Shown here: one piece after another, positions 5,993 through 14,272 of the stretch | How positions within the stretch are numbered: the stretch's first letter is position 1 | Layout: each line of letters begins with the position of its first letter | NCBI GenBank assembly: GCA_964411985.1 | Contig: CAYPNF010000068.1 | Location: 1-39,197, forward strand | DNA: 39,197 nt | Reading direction: 5' to 3' | DNA from: CAYPNF01 sp964411985 | GTDB lineage: Bacteria; Verrucomicrobiota; Verrucomicrobiia; Limisphaerales; J093 | Notes under the pieces: generated by a model | Seen by the model: only the letters and a program-made list of their open reading frames with translations | Database searches by the model: none | What the model was told of the DNA's origin: nothing | Translations under genes and position numbers: made by a program

Positions 5993-8900
5993 ATGGAAAA
6001 GGTCGTATCGGGTGGGGAACCCGTAGTGGATTGGTTGTGGCGGAGCACCTGGCAAGGATCGGTGTTGATCCTGCTCGTGCTTTTTGTGCAATGGATCTTC
6101 AAGAAAAGGCTATCGCCCTCCTGGCGGTACTCGCTCTGGTTGCTGGTGTTGGTGCGGTTGGCTTTGCCGGTGTCCTGGGAAAGCGGGTGGAGCGTTTTCA
6201 ACCTCTTCCGGCAGCCAGTGAAGGTGGCCGAGGCGACCGTGCGCCAGGAACCCGTGCGAACTCCGGCTCAATTTCCGCAGTCAGAAACGGATGTTCGGCC
6301 GGTCTCGATGCCGGAACCAAGGGTCAGGAAGATCCAGGGCATGGTTCAAAACCCTGGTGCCCAACCGCGCGCGATGGATTCCGAGATGAAACTGGCGTCC
6401 TCTGCATCCTCTCTCCAAGACTGGTCGTTGCCTCCACTCTCCCGGGTATTGTTCATCCTCTGGGCGCTCGGAGCTGCTCTTCTCACCTCGAGAACACTGT
6501 GGCAGACCCTGCGATTTGCTTGCCTGCTCCGGTACGAAACCCGATTGGACGATCCTGACCTCCTCCGAGTGCTGGATCAATGCCGTGACCGTATGGGACT
6601 TGCGCGCGGCCCGGTTCTCATCAGCACCAACCTGGTGGAGAGCCCCGCGCTCTACGGTCTCTGGCGTCCGACCCTGCTATTGCCGAAGGCTATGGTCGCC
6701 GATTTCTCGCCCGGCGAGCTTCGGTACGTCTTCATGCACGAGTTGGCCCATGTGAAGCGGTTCGACATGGCGATCAACTGGGTCATGACGATTCTGCAAG
6801 TCGTCCATTGGTTCAACCCCCTCGTCTGGTTCGGCTTTGGCCGCATGCGTGACGACCGCGAGCTGGCCTGCGATTCTCTTGCCCTCTCCCGTATGGCTGA
6901 CGAGGAATCCAGCGCCTACGGAGCTACCATCATCAAGCTTCTGGAGAGTCTCGCCCGGCCCGTGACCGTGCCAGGGCTCGTCGGGATTTCTGAGGACAAG
7001 GCTCAGCTCAAGCAACGCATCCGGATGATCGCCGGGTTCAAGAAGCCGGGGAAATGGTCGGCGTGCGCGGCTCTGCTTTTGCTAGCTGTGGGGATGACTG
7101 CACTGACCGACGCTCGCAGCCAGCCGCAGTCACCGCAGGTCGTCGCTCAAACACCCATCGACCTTGGCCCCTATTATGACCGTCAGATGTCCGATTTCGA
7201 CCAACCGGGGGCGTGGGAGGCTGTTCCCAGGGGACGGCAGCAATTTGGGAACTTGGTGTTTGAGATCGGTGGGATCATACAGCTATTTGGCACAGCGTCC
7301 GCTGCGGAGGGCAAGAGTTTTCGACAGTCCGTCGAGATCCCTCTGGATGGGACCAAGAGCCAGCAGTTCCATATCCTGAGCGGCACCGCCTACAATGCCC
7401 CGCCCGGAACCGAGATCGCGAAAGTGCGATTCCTCTACCAGGACGGGACCCGATCGGAACTGCCAATCGTCTACGCTCAGCATGTTCGCGACTGGTGGCG
7501 CTCCGCTTCGGAGACCCCACCTCGGGTAAGTGATCCTCATTCACGGGTGATTTGGAAGGGGACCCATCCCTATTCCCAGCAATATGGGAAGAGCCTGCGC
7601 CTCTACAAGACCACCTTGGTCAACCCAAAACCAGAAAAGGCGCTGAAAGGCATAGAATTAACGAGCGCCCAGGCTCAAGCCGCATGGGTGATCTTGAGCC
7701 TTACCTCGGACACCTCGCCCCCAAGTACGATGGATGAGCGGGCGCAGGACCTGGAGGCGGAGAACGCGCCCTTGCCAGGGGAGTTTCCTTTTCGGGTCGT
7801 GGCAGCAGGTTCGGGAACGCCGATCCAGAAGGCACTGGTCTGGGTTCATTTCGGGAATCTCGGGGATGATGGCCTGACCACCGAATACAGGACGGACGCG
7901 GAAGGCCGGTGCACGATTCGCCTGAGTGATCCCCCTCCCTCGCTTTTGCATGTTTATGGGAGTGGAACTGGCTTTGCCCAGGAGTACAAGGCGTGGTTTA
8001 GCGGCATGCAGGACATCAAAGAGGAACAGCGTTTGCCCAAAGAGTACACCATGGCCCTGAAGCGGGCGGTTCTTGTCGGAGGCCGAGTGGTCGATGACCA
8101 TGGAAACCCGCTCCAGAATGCAGTCGTCCAGCTACGCCTGCGCTTCTCTTCTGCGGAATTCAGAACCGACCGCGATGGCTACTGGAGCTGCGATGCTCTG
8201 GGAGAAGATCAGGCTAGGGTGCCGGTCTATGTCACACACTCGGATTTCGTCTTAGCTGGGAAGCCGATGGACCTACCCATGGAGGAGTTGAAGGCACGGC
8301 GGTCGGTGATCGTGATGACACCGGGTGGAAGGGTCCGGGGAAGCGTTCGCGCTCCTGACGGAAAGCCATTGGTAAAAGCTCAGGTCCACGTCGTCAACAT
8401 CGCGTCACTCAAAGGGAGCAGTGCCTCCACCGATGAAAATGGCCATTACGCGTTCGACTCTTGCTTCCTAGGGAAGGTTGAGATCTTGGCGCAAGGAGCA
8501 GGCTGCTTACCCGAGCGAAGAGTCATTTCTGTGGGCCTCGAAATGGACACCGTTGATTTCAACCTCAAGCCCGCGACTGGCTTTCGTGGGCGCGTTATCG
8601 GGCCGGATGACAAAGGGGTGCCCGGTGTAAGAGTGTATGCGTCGGATAGCCAGGGAATGTCCTCGAGCCAACCATTGTTGACGGACAATGACGGCCGCTT
8701 CGAGTGGAAAGAGGCGCCAGCGGGCGCGCTGCAACTGAATCTGTCCAAGACCGGCTACTCTCAGCAAGACGTTAGCGTCCAGAATACCGCTGGGGAGGGA
8801 GTGATCCGTCTGTGGGGCCCTGCAACCTCCCTGCGAGTTTCCGGCCAAGTCGTGGATGCTCGGACGGGTCAGCCGATTACCCGAGGTAAAGTCATTCCCG

Positions 8901-10567
8901 GAGATTTCAACCTCACTCGCTTTCCAGAGGGCGGTTCCCAAACGAACATCTACTGGTGGCCCGGGAAGGCCGTGGAGATCAGGGAGGGTAGGTTTGAGAT
9001 TACAATGCTTGAGCGGGGTCTCAGCGGGTTTTCTACACCACCAGTCTTCATCCTTCAGACGGAGAGCGACGACTACCTGCCGATGGTCTCTCCGCCTTTC
9101 CCGCGTACGGATCGGACTGCTGTGTGGAACGTTAAACTCGAACCGGGCACCAACCTGTCTGGGGTGGTCCGTTCGGAGAATGGAGAGCCATTAGCCGACG
9201 CAAAGCTGATCATCCCGGATGGAGGACTGGCGGTCGAAGTGAAGGAAGGGCAGCTGGACCCCTATGGTCCATCCAATACGAGACAGGTTTATACCGATCA
9301 CGAGGGGAAGTACTCGTTACCCCGGCATACCGGTCCTTTTGAGATACTGATCGCTGAAGAGAGAGGCTGCGCTTTGGTGACTCAGGACGACCTCTTGAAA
9401 TCCTCTGACATCGTCGTGCGACCGTGGGGAGATTTGGAGGTAACGGTACGCTTTGGGGATAGGCCGACTACTGGAACGCGCTATGAGTTGATTAACGCGA
9501 ATGAGCCCGGCAAGAGCTTTTCAATGGTCAGGGTCCGTGGTTTTGGGACCACTGATAGCCAGGGGGTCGTACGATTTAAACGGGTTCTGCCAGGGCTAGT
9601 GTCACTCGCTCAGGTGGAGAGGGGGTCGGGGGGGCGACTGATACCCAGGCTGACAGTGGATGTGAAGCCAGGTGAAGTCACAAGGGCGAGGTTGGGCACA
9701 GATGGACGTCTGGTGATCGGTCGGCTCCAGATGCCTGAGGATCCCGAGAAGAAGCTGGCAAGGTCGAGATGCAATGCTGCCATCCGTTATCGGCTCGAAA
9801 TGATCAAGCGCCCTGAAGATCTCGTGACTCCGGAACAGATCCGAGCCTGGTTCGCGGCTTATCCAAAAACAGAAGCAGGACGCGAACGGGGCCGGAAGCA
9901 GGAGGCATTGTTTCCGGTCCAGGTTGAAGAGGATGGCACGTTCCGTGCCGAAGGAGTTCCCGCAGGGGAGTTTACCATTACAGTTGCGTTTCTAGACGAA
10001 GAACAAAACAGCTATGAACCGGCGCAAGTATTGGGTCGGGCGCGGCAGTCCTTCACTATGCCGGTAACCGCTCGTGAACCAGCTGAACCTCTCTCCATTG
10101 GCTTCCTGAAGGTAAGTTTTAGGAAACAGCTCTTGGTTGGCAGCGAAGCCCCGGAGGTAACGGCAAGGGGCCTGCGTGGGAACCTCATAAAGCTCTCGCA
10201 GTTCAGAGGTAAGTATGTGGTCCTCGATTACTGGCAGCATGGTCGAGGAGACGTGGACGTGCTCCTATCTCTGCAGAGAACGCTGGTTGAACAGGAACCT
10301 TTTTCCCAGGGAAGGGCGGTTCTGCTGAGCGTTTGCCCGTGTCAAACGCGCAAGCAACTAGAGGATTTCGTCGCAAAGCATTCCCCTCCAGGAATCTTGG
10401 CGTATCTCGATCCTGCTGATGATCTTGAGATAATGAACCTGTGCGACGACTGGGGAGTTCGCTCTGGGTACTTCGTCATAGATCCTGCCGGGAAGTTGGT
10501 GGCTGGTAACGTCAAACCCGAGGCGGTGAAGGAGGTGTTTACTGCAAAGGGAACCTCCAGCCAATAG
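5993..10567 (+). CDS. Giant M56 (BlaR1-type) sensor peptidase with Cna-B-like repeats and redoxin-like C-terminus
   Basis: The 1524-aa product is an integral-membrane zinc peptidase presumed to relay an outside signal to the BlaI-type repressor encoded 2 bp upstream. The N-terminal third is a normal M56 domain. Membrane segments lie near residues 19-36, 44-62, 150-170 and 356-373, the zinc site is HELAH at 249-253, and the ELACDS glutamate is Glu290. Beyond the fourth membrane segment the protein is about 1150 residues long, where BlaR1 has only a sensor of about 260. It holds a beta-rich domain (about 380-575), then a series of carboxypeptidase-regulatory or Cna-B-like modules (for example GGRVRGSVRAPDGKPLVKAQ and SGVVRSENGEPLADAKL), and a thioredoxin-like domain from about residue 1385 (SEAPEVTARGLRG, KYVVLDYWQHGRGD, SGYFVIDPAGKLV). 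The CxxC that should follow YWQ is absent. The start ATG follows GGGGAGG. The ligand is unknown. Confidence 0.88.
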   Translation: MEKVVSGGEPVVDWLWRSTWQGSVLILLVLFVQWIFKKRLSPSWRYSLWLLVLVRLALPVSWESGWSVFNLFRQPVKVAEATVRQEPVRTPAQFPQSETDVRPVSMPEPRVRKIQGMVQNPGAQPRAMDSEMKLASSASSLQDWSLPPLSRVLFILWALGAALLTSRTLWQTLRFACLLRYETRLDDPDLLRVLDQCRDRMGLARGPVLISTNLVESPALYGLWRPTLLLPKAMVADFSPGELRYVFMHELAHVKRFDMAINWVMTILQVVHWFNPLVWFGFGRMRDDRELACDSLALSRMADEESSAYGATIIKLLESLARPVTVPGLVGISEDKAQLKQRIRMIAGFKKPGKWSACAALLLLAVGMTALTDARSQPQSPQVVAQTPIDLGPYYDRQMSDFDQPGAWEAVPRGRQQFGNLVFEIGGIIQLFGTASAAEGKSFRQSVEIPLDGTKSQQFHILSGTAYNAPPGTEIAKVRFLYQDGTRSELPIVYAQHVRDWWRSASETPPRVSDPHSRVIWKGTHPYSQQYGKSLRLYKTTLVNPKPEKALKGIELTSAQAQAAWVILSLTSDTSPPSTMDERAQDLEAENAPLPGEFPFRVVAAGSGTPIQKALVWVHFGNLGDDGLTTEYRTDAEGRCTIRLSDPPPSLLHVYGSGTGFAQEYKAWFSGMQDIKEEQRLPKEYTMALKRAVLVGGRVVDDHGNPLQNAVVQLRLRFSSAEFRTDRDGYWSCDALGEDQARVPVYVTHSDFVLAGKPMDLPMEELKARRSVIVMTPGGRVRGSVRAPDGKPLVKAQVHVVNIASLKGSSASTDENGHYAFDSCFLGKVEILAQGAGCLPERRVISVGLEMDTVDFNLKPATGFRGRVIGPDDKGVPGVRVYASDSQGMSSSQPLLTDNDGRFEWKEAPAGALQLNLSKTGYSQQDVSVQNTAGEGVIRLWGPATSLRVSGQVVDARTGQPITRGKVIPGDFNLTRFPEGGSQTNIYWWPGKAVEIREGRFEITMLERGLSGFSTPPVFILQTESDDYLPMVSPPFPRTDRTAVWNVKLEPGTNLSGVVRSENGEPLADAKLIIPDGGLAVEVKEGQLDPYGPSNTRQVYTDHEGKYSLPRHTGPFEILIAEERGCALVTQDDLLKSSDIVVRPWGDLEVTVRFGDRPTTGTRYELINANEPGKSFSMVRVRGFGTTDSQGVVRFKRVLPGLVSLAQVERGSGGRLIPRLTVDVKPGEVTRARLGTDGRLVIGRLQMPEDPEKKLARSRCNAAIRYRLEMIKRPEDLVTPEQIRAWFAAYPKTEAGRERGRKQEALFPVQVEEDGTFRAEGVPAGEFTITVAFLDEEQNSYEPAQVLGRARQSFTMPVTAREPAEPLSIGFLKVSFRKQLLVGSEAPEVTARGLRGNLIKLSQFRGKYVVLDYWQHGRGDVDVLLSLQRTLVEQEPFSQGRAVLLSVCPCQTRKQLEDFVAKHSPPGILAYLDPADDLEIMNLCDDWGVRSGYFVIDPAGKLVAGNVKPEAVKEVFTAKGTSSQ

Positions 10568-10675
10568 AAGCGTGCCTCGTCCATTCCGGAGACGATGTTG
10601 GGATCGCGTAAAGCACGCCTGCTCTGCCAAAATACTTTGTTCGCTTTTCACCACCAGCGGCGACTAATAAGTAGA

Positions 10676-12295
10676 ATGCAGGACGTTGACTTATTGCGGG
10701 AGTATCGGGATGCCGGGTCGGAAGCGGCCTTCGAGCAGCTGGTGGCACGGCATGCCAACCTGGTCTACTCCACGGCCTTCCGGAGGCTGGGAGACCCACA
10801 ATTGGCGGAGGATTCGGCTCAGCAGGTCTTTTGCCTTTTGGCTCGGAAAGCCAACCAGGTCGGTCGAGGACCTTCGCTAGTCGGATGGCTACATCGCGCC
10901 ACCAACTTCGTTGCATTAACCAGGTTGCGATCGGAGACCCGACGCCGTAAACGAGAGGAGGAGGCTGGGGAAATGCATGCGATTAGCACCGAGTCGGACG
11001 GGGTCTGGAGCCAGATCGCCCCGATCCTGGACGAGAGCCTGGAAGAACTGAGTGAGAAAGACCGGGTTGCGATACTTTTGCGCTTCTTTGAGGGGAAGGT
11101 TTTTGCCGAGGTCGGAGTTGCGCTGGGGACGAGCGAGGACGCCGCTCGAATGAGGGTGGATCGTGCGCTCGAGAAGCTGCGAGGGTTGCTGGTGAAACGA
11201 GGGGTAGGTATCACCTCGGCAGCCCTCGCAGCCCTCATTTCGCAGGAAGCCGTCCAAGGCGCTCCCGCCGGTCTGGTGGCCCGGGTCAAGGTGAGGTTGG
11301 CTGCGGGAGCTGGGACGGCGAGTCTGCCGGCGCTGACCTTTCTACAGAGCTTGAGGTTGTTTCCTGCACCGGGAGCGACATTGGCTTTCGCAGCCGTTGT
11401 GGGTTCGCTCACGTTTCTGAGCGTCGGCCTCGCCCACTTCCAGCCGGAAGTCATTCAGCCAGTGAAGCCCACTGTAGCCAGTGAAGCCCGGGTTGCCACC
11501 GGACATTCTCAAGCCGCCAGGACGGTTCCCATGCCAGTCAAGGGCGAGGACAACATCGAACTCGAGAAGGAGGTCGCGATGCTCCGTGCTGTTCTTACGG
11601 AGCCAGGTGAAGGCCCATATCAACACATCATCAGCGGTGATTCTGCCAACCGGGTTGCGCTTGTAGCAGCAAGGGCTTTTTGGTCGGCACATCAACGGGT
11701 CCGGCTCGAGGTTTTAAAAGAGGCACTTGGAAACTCCGAACAACTCATTCGCCTCCGGGCTATTCATGCGATGATGTATGCAGCGGGCCCCTCGGAAGTG
11801 CGAACGGAGGCAATCAGGGTCTTGATCGAAGCCGTAGGACAGGAGTCCTCAACCCAACAACAGGAGGTATTGTGGGTCCTCAACAGCCTGCCACTTCATG
11901 GGAGCGAGTTGACCGAGTTGATCCCCTTGCTCGAAAACCCAAGCACAAGCTCGTGGGCGGCTGACTATGCCGAGGAGATTGTCGCAAACTACCCTCGTGA
12001 GGCTGGTCCTTACCACGCGGCCCTCGAAGCGCTATTATGGTCGGAGAATCCTTGTGCTCAGTTTGCGGCCGCCAGCGGTCTGGCAAGGTACAAAGCCCAT
12101 GAGGATCCTAGAATCCTTGAGATCCTCAGAGAGTTCTACGCGGCAAAGAATGTGAAGAAAGAGGTTCGAGATGCGTTCGCTACGGTCCTGCCCCAAACCG
12201 AAGAGGCCTTCCCTGAACTTTACGCCGAGGTGCGCAGACTCCACGACCGATGGAAGGAGCAGGCCGTGGCGCCCGGCAACTCGCCTGCCGAATAG
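10676..12295 (+). CDS. ECF-type sigma factor with membrane-like segment and HEAT-like tail
   Basis: The 539-aa product opens with sigma region 2 (LLREYRDAGSEAAFEQLVAR, then HANLVYSTAFRRLGD and AEDSAQQVFCLLARKA, about residues 5-60) and region 4 at about 119-180 (ELSEKDRVAILLRFFEGK, GTSEDAARMRVDRALEKLR). Ordinary ECF factors stop near 190 residues. This one continues with an Ala-rich stretch (AALAALISQEAVQGAPAG), a hydrophobic segment at about 226-254 (ATLAFAAVVGSLTFLSVGLA) and a helical region of about 210 residues that looks like HEAT repeats. Similar extended sigma factors are frequent in Verrucomicrobiota. The start ATG at 10676 is where region 2 similarity begins; the earlier in-frame ATG at 10595 adds unrelated sequence. 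It begins 108 bp after the M56 gene and may be co-transcribed. The tail could tether or inhibit the sigma domain. Confidence 0.85.
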   Translation: MQDVDLLREYRDAGSEAAFEQLVARHANLVYSTAFRRLGDPQLAEDSAQQVFCLLARKANQVGRGPSLVGWLHRATNFVALTRLRSETRRRKREEEAGEMHAISTESDGVWSQIAPILDESLEELSEKDRVAILLRFFEGKVFAEVGVALGTSEDAARMRVDRALEKLRGLLVKRGVGITSAALAALISQEAVQGAPAGLVARVKVRLAAGAGTASLPALTFLQSLRLFPAPGATLAFAAVVGSLTFLSVGLAHFQPEVIQPVKPTVASEARVATGHSQAARTVPMPVKGEDNIELEKEVAMLRAVLTEPGEGPYQHIISGDSANRVALVAARAFWSAHQRVRLEVLKEALGNSEQLIRLRAIHAMMYAAGPSEVRTEAIRVLIEAVGQESSTQQQEVLWVLNSLPLHGSELTELIPLLENPSTSSWAADYAEEIVANYPREAGPYHAALEALLWSENPCAQFAAASGLARYKAHEDPRILEILREFYAAKNVKKEVRDAFATVLPQTEEAFPELYAEVRRLHDRWKEQAVAPGNSPAE

Positions 12296-12330
12296 AAAAC
12301 ATCCAACATTCAAACCCTAGGAAAACTTAT

Positions 12331-12606
12331 ATGCCCCACATCAGAAGAAAACGAATCGTAGCCCGGGAACCCGGATACTACATGAGCGGCCCTTCCATCT
12401 CCCGAACCGGATTGGTATGGTTCATGAGTGCTGGAGTCGTAGGGCTGCTCTTCATCGCGGCCCTGGTCCTGGCGCCACTACCAGAAGCGAGCCCACGTGG
12501 CGTGACGGTTATCACTTTTGCTCCGATCCCGGAACCAAGCACCTATGCCGTCGTAGCGGGCGGGATGTTGATGGTGTTTGCGGGATGGCGGAAGTGGCGA
12601 CGGTAG
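12331..12606 (+). CDS. Tiny PEP-CTERM sorting-signal protein
   Basis: This is a 91-aa protein almost all of which is targeting sequence. It has a basic N-terminus (MPHIRRKRIVAREPGYY), a hydrophobic segment (LVWFMSAGVVGLLFIAALVL), a short extracytoplasmic linker, and a canonical PEP-CTERM signal: PEPSTYAVVAGGMLMVFAGW followed by RKWRR. PEP-CTERM proteins are processed by an exosortase and exported to the surface or extracellular matrix; no exosortase gene is in the window. The start at 12331 lies 35 bp after the sigma-factor stop; MSGP at 12382 is an alternative. With so little mature protein left it may be an adaptor or peptide, or a remnant of a larger gene. Confidence 0.72.
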   Translation: MPHIRRKRIVAREPGYYMSGPSISRTGLVWFMSAGVVGLLFIAALVLAPLPEASPRGVTVITFAPIPEPSTYAVVAGGMLMVFAGWRKWRR

Positions 12607-12825
12607 ACCTCGTTTCCCTCCGGCAGCCTCGTCAGGGAAGTCTGAGGCAGGCGCGGTGGTACGCGGACACCAGGCCCCCTAAAAGGCTCCCGGACGCATT
12701 TTGTTTGGTGGGGAGGGTGAAGACCTCCAGGGTGGCCTCCTCGCCACCTGTTTTTGGGTCTGCCAGAGGATTGACCCAGCCCCATCGACCTGGTAGATTG
12801 GCCGCATCTCCCGTGGGAATGACGT

Positions 12826-13353
12826 ATGAACGCTGAATCTGAACCCGTCCAGACGATCAGTTGTGCAAAATGCGGCCACCTCAATCCGTCGGATCGCGAC
12901 ACCTGCCTGGCGTGCGGGAAACATCTCTGGGTGGTTTGCCACGCATGCGACCTCCCGAACCCGCGTGAGAACACGCGCTGTACCCGCTGCTATACAATCA
13001 TCCGGCCACCGATTGTGCCCCCTTTGCCTGCTTACAAATTGCAGTGGCCCTACACCTGGGTACACAACCCAAACCGCAGGTGGCTGATCCCGGCGCTCGC
13101 GATGATTAGTGGGCTGGCGGTCCCGTCGGCCGTCTTCATCGCGATACTGGGCGGCACCCTGCCTGATCTTTTTGTGCGGGCGGAAAGAGCCATGTTCAGC
13201 GAGATTATTGAGACGATGCCCATGCCAATGCCCGTACGCGCCGAGCTAGCAATGCACCTGGTGACCATCGGCTGCTTCCTGATCGTACCCATCGCGATCA
13301 CCGGGTTTATCAGTTGGCTGCGACAGCCCCTCCACAGTCCTCAGCATCAGTAG
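12826..13353 (+). CDS. Double zinc-ribbon membrane protein, function unknown
   Basis: In this 175-aa protein the first 55 residues hold two four-cysteine zinc ribbons: Cys13/16 with Cys27/30 and Cys38/41 with Cys52/55 (CAKCGHLNPSDRDTCLACGK and CHACDLPNPRENTRCTRC). A proline-rich linker leads to two hydrophobic segments at about residues 87-108 (LIPALAMISGLAVPSAVFIA) and 145-165 (LVTIGCFLIVPIAITGFISW). Zinc ribbons on small membrane proteins are common in bacteria and give no specific role. The start ATG has no strong Shine-Dalgarno. It is convergent with the next gene, with 28 bp between the stops. Confidence 0.75.
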   Translation: MNAESEPVQTISCAKCGHLNPSDRDTCLACGKHLWVVCHACDLPNPRENTRCTRCYTIIRPPIVPPLPAYKLQWPYTWVHNPNRRWLIPALAMISGLAVPSAVFIAILGGTLPDLFVRAERAMFSEIIETMPMPMPVRAELAMHLVTIGCFLIVPIAITGFISWLRQPLHSPQHQ

Positions 13354-13381
13354 CATCGATCTCAATGCGGGGGCAAGGGGC

Positions 13382-13882
13382 TCAGGAGCCGAGTGGCTTC
13401 TGCCTCGGCTCTGCCATCAGCTGATGCCCCGCCAGGCAGTGATCGCGGATCGCCTTGATCGCGCCCGCACTCGTGTTGCGCAGCGCTATGTCCCCGGTTT
13501 TGAGGTAGACGCCTTCAAGCCTGCGGAATTCGGGGATTTCCGTCACTGGAAGTCGGGTAAAGGTGGCCAATTTGCCCCCTATCGCCAGAGGTTCTTGAAA
13601 GTCGTCCACATCCAGCGTCATTCGATCCGGCCCGAACTCAATTGTGCCCCGCCCGCACGAGATCAGAAAACCAACCTCCTCAATGGCGACAGGAAAACTG
13701 CTGTTGTTGATCACGGCAATCCCGCAGTAAACCTCTCCGGACTTCTTCCTGTTCTCGAGGACCTCCAGATTGAGCCGGATCTTGTCGCGCAGGTAGGCTA
13801 TCCGGGCGTTGTAGATTCCAAGCCCGGTTCCGACGGCTCCAAGAAAGAGGCCTCCGACAGCAGTCCACGTGGTCAGGTTCAT
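13382..13882 (-). CDS. Small membrane-anchored protein of unknown function
   Basis: A 166-aa product starting MNLTTWTAVGGLFLGAVGTG. One N-terminal membrane anchor is followed by LGIYNARIAYLRDKIRLNLE and a beta-rich domain (VYCGIAVINNSSFPVAIEEV, RMTLDVDDFQEPLAIGGK, VYLKTGDIALRNTSAG). The ATG at 13882 has AGAAGGAA ten bases upstream and begins the hydrophobic anchor, so the extension to 14065 is rejected. The beta domain has the look of a small Ig-like fold attached to the membrane, but I recognise no family. Confidence 0.72.
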   Translation of the reverse strand: MNLTTWTAVGGLFLGAVGTGLGIYNARIAYLRDKIRLNLEVLENRKKSGEVYCGIAVINNSSFPVAIEEVGFLISCGRGTIEFGPDRMTLDVDDFQEPLAIGGKLATFTRLPVTEIPEFRRLEGVYLKTGDIALRNTSAGAIKAIRDHCLAGHQLMAEPRQKPLGS

Positions 13883-14023
13883 ACCGAGTTCCTTCTGGCG
13901 ATATCCCAGGAGACTACCGCTTCGCAAACCGCTGAAAAGCACAAAGTCCGCGCGACGGACTGACTCCAGAATCGATGCTGCCGAGGCCTGATGGCACCAT
14001 GTGGACGGCCGTTCGCGTGTGCA

Positions 14024-14207
14024 TTGGGAATATGTCACTCCTGCCCGAGCGGACAAAGCGCGCACGCTGTTTTTCCGCTACCGTGACAAGGACTTTTCCT
14101 TCACCGACTGCACCAGCTTCATCCTGATGCGCGAACTGAAGCTTCGCGAAGCGCTGACCACCAACCACCACTTCTTTCAAGCCGGCTTCGGGATCAAGCC
14201 CGGATGA
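14024..14207 (+). pseudogene. PIN-domain (VapC-like) remnant, open C-terminal half
   Basis: Bases 14024-14160 match 4075-4212 closely, and this copy stays in one frame: WEYVTPARADKARTLFFRYR, then DKDFSFTDCTSFILMREL and TTNHHFFQAGF to a stop at 14205-14207. That is the last half of a PIN domain with the FTDCTSF aspartate. The usual TTDHHF has Asn for Asp, and the N-terminal half with the first catalytic Asp is missing. No antitoxin gene precedes it, so it should be inactive. Confidence 0.75.
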
Positions 14208-14272
14208 GAGGAGCTGGCTGCGCAGATCCTGCACATCGGGTTCGAGCCCCCGTCTAGAACCAGACCGATGTC

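Noticed and set aside
13424..13963. A 179-codon plus-strand open frame
   Set aside because: It overlaps the membrane-anchored minus-strand gene at 13382-13882, which has a hydrophobic anchor, a Shine-Dalgarno and coherent composition; the plus frame has none.
14228..14256. GGGTTCGAGCCCC, resembling a tRNA T arm
   Set aside because: No acceptor, D or anticodon arm can be folded upstream, so it is at most a tRNA fragment or chance.
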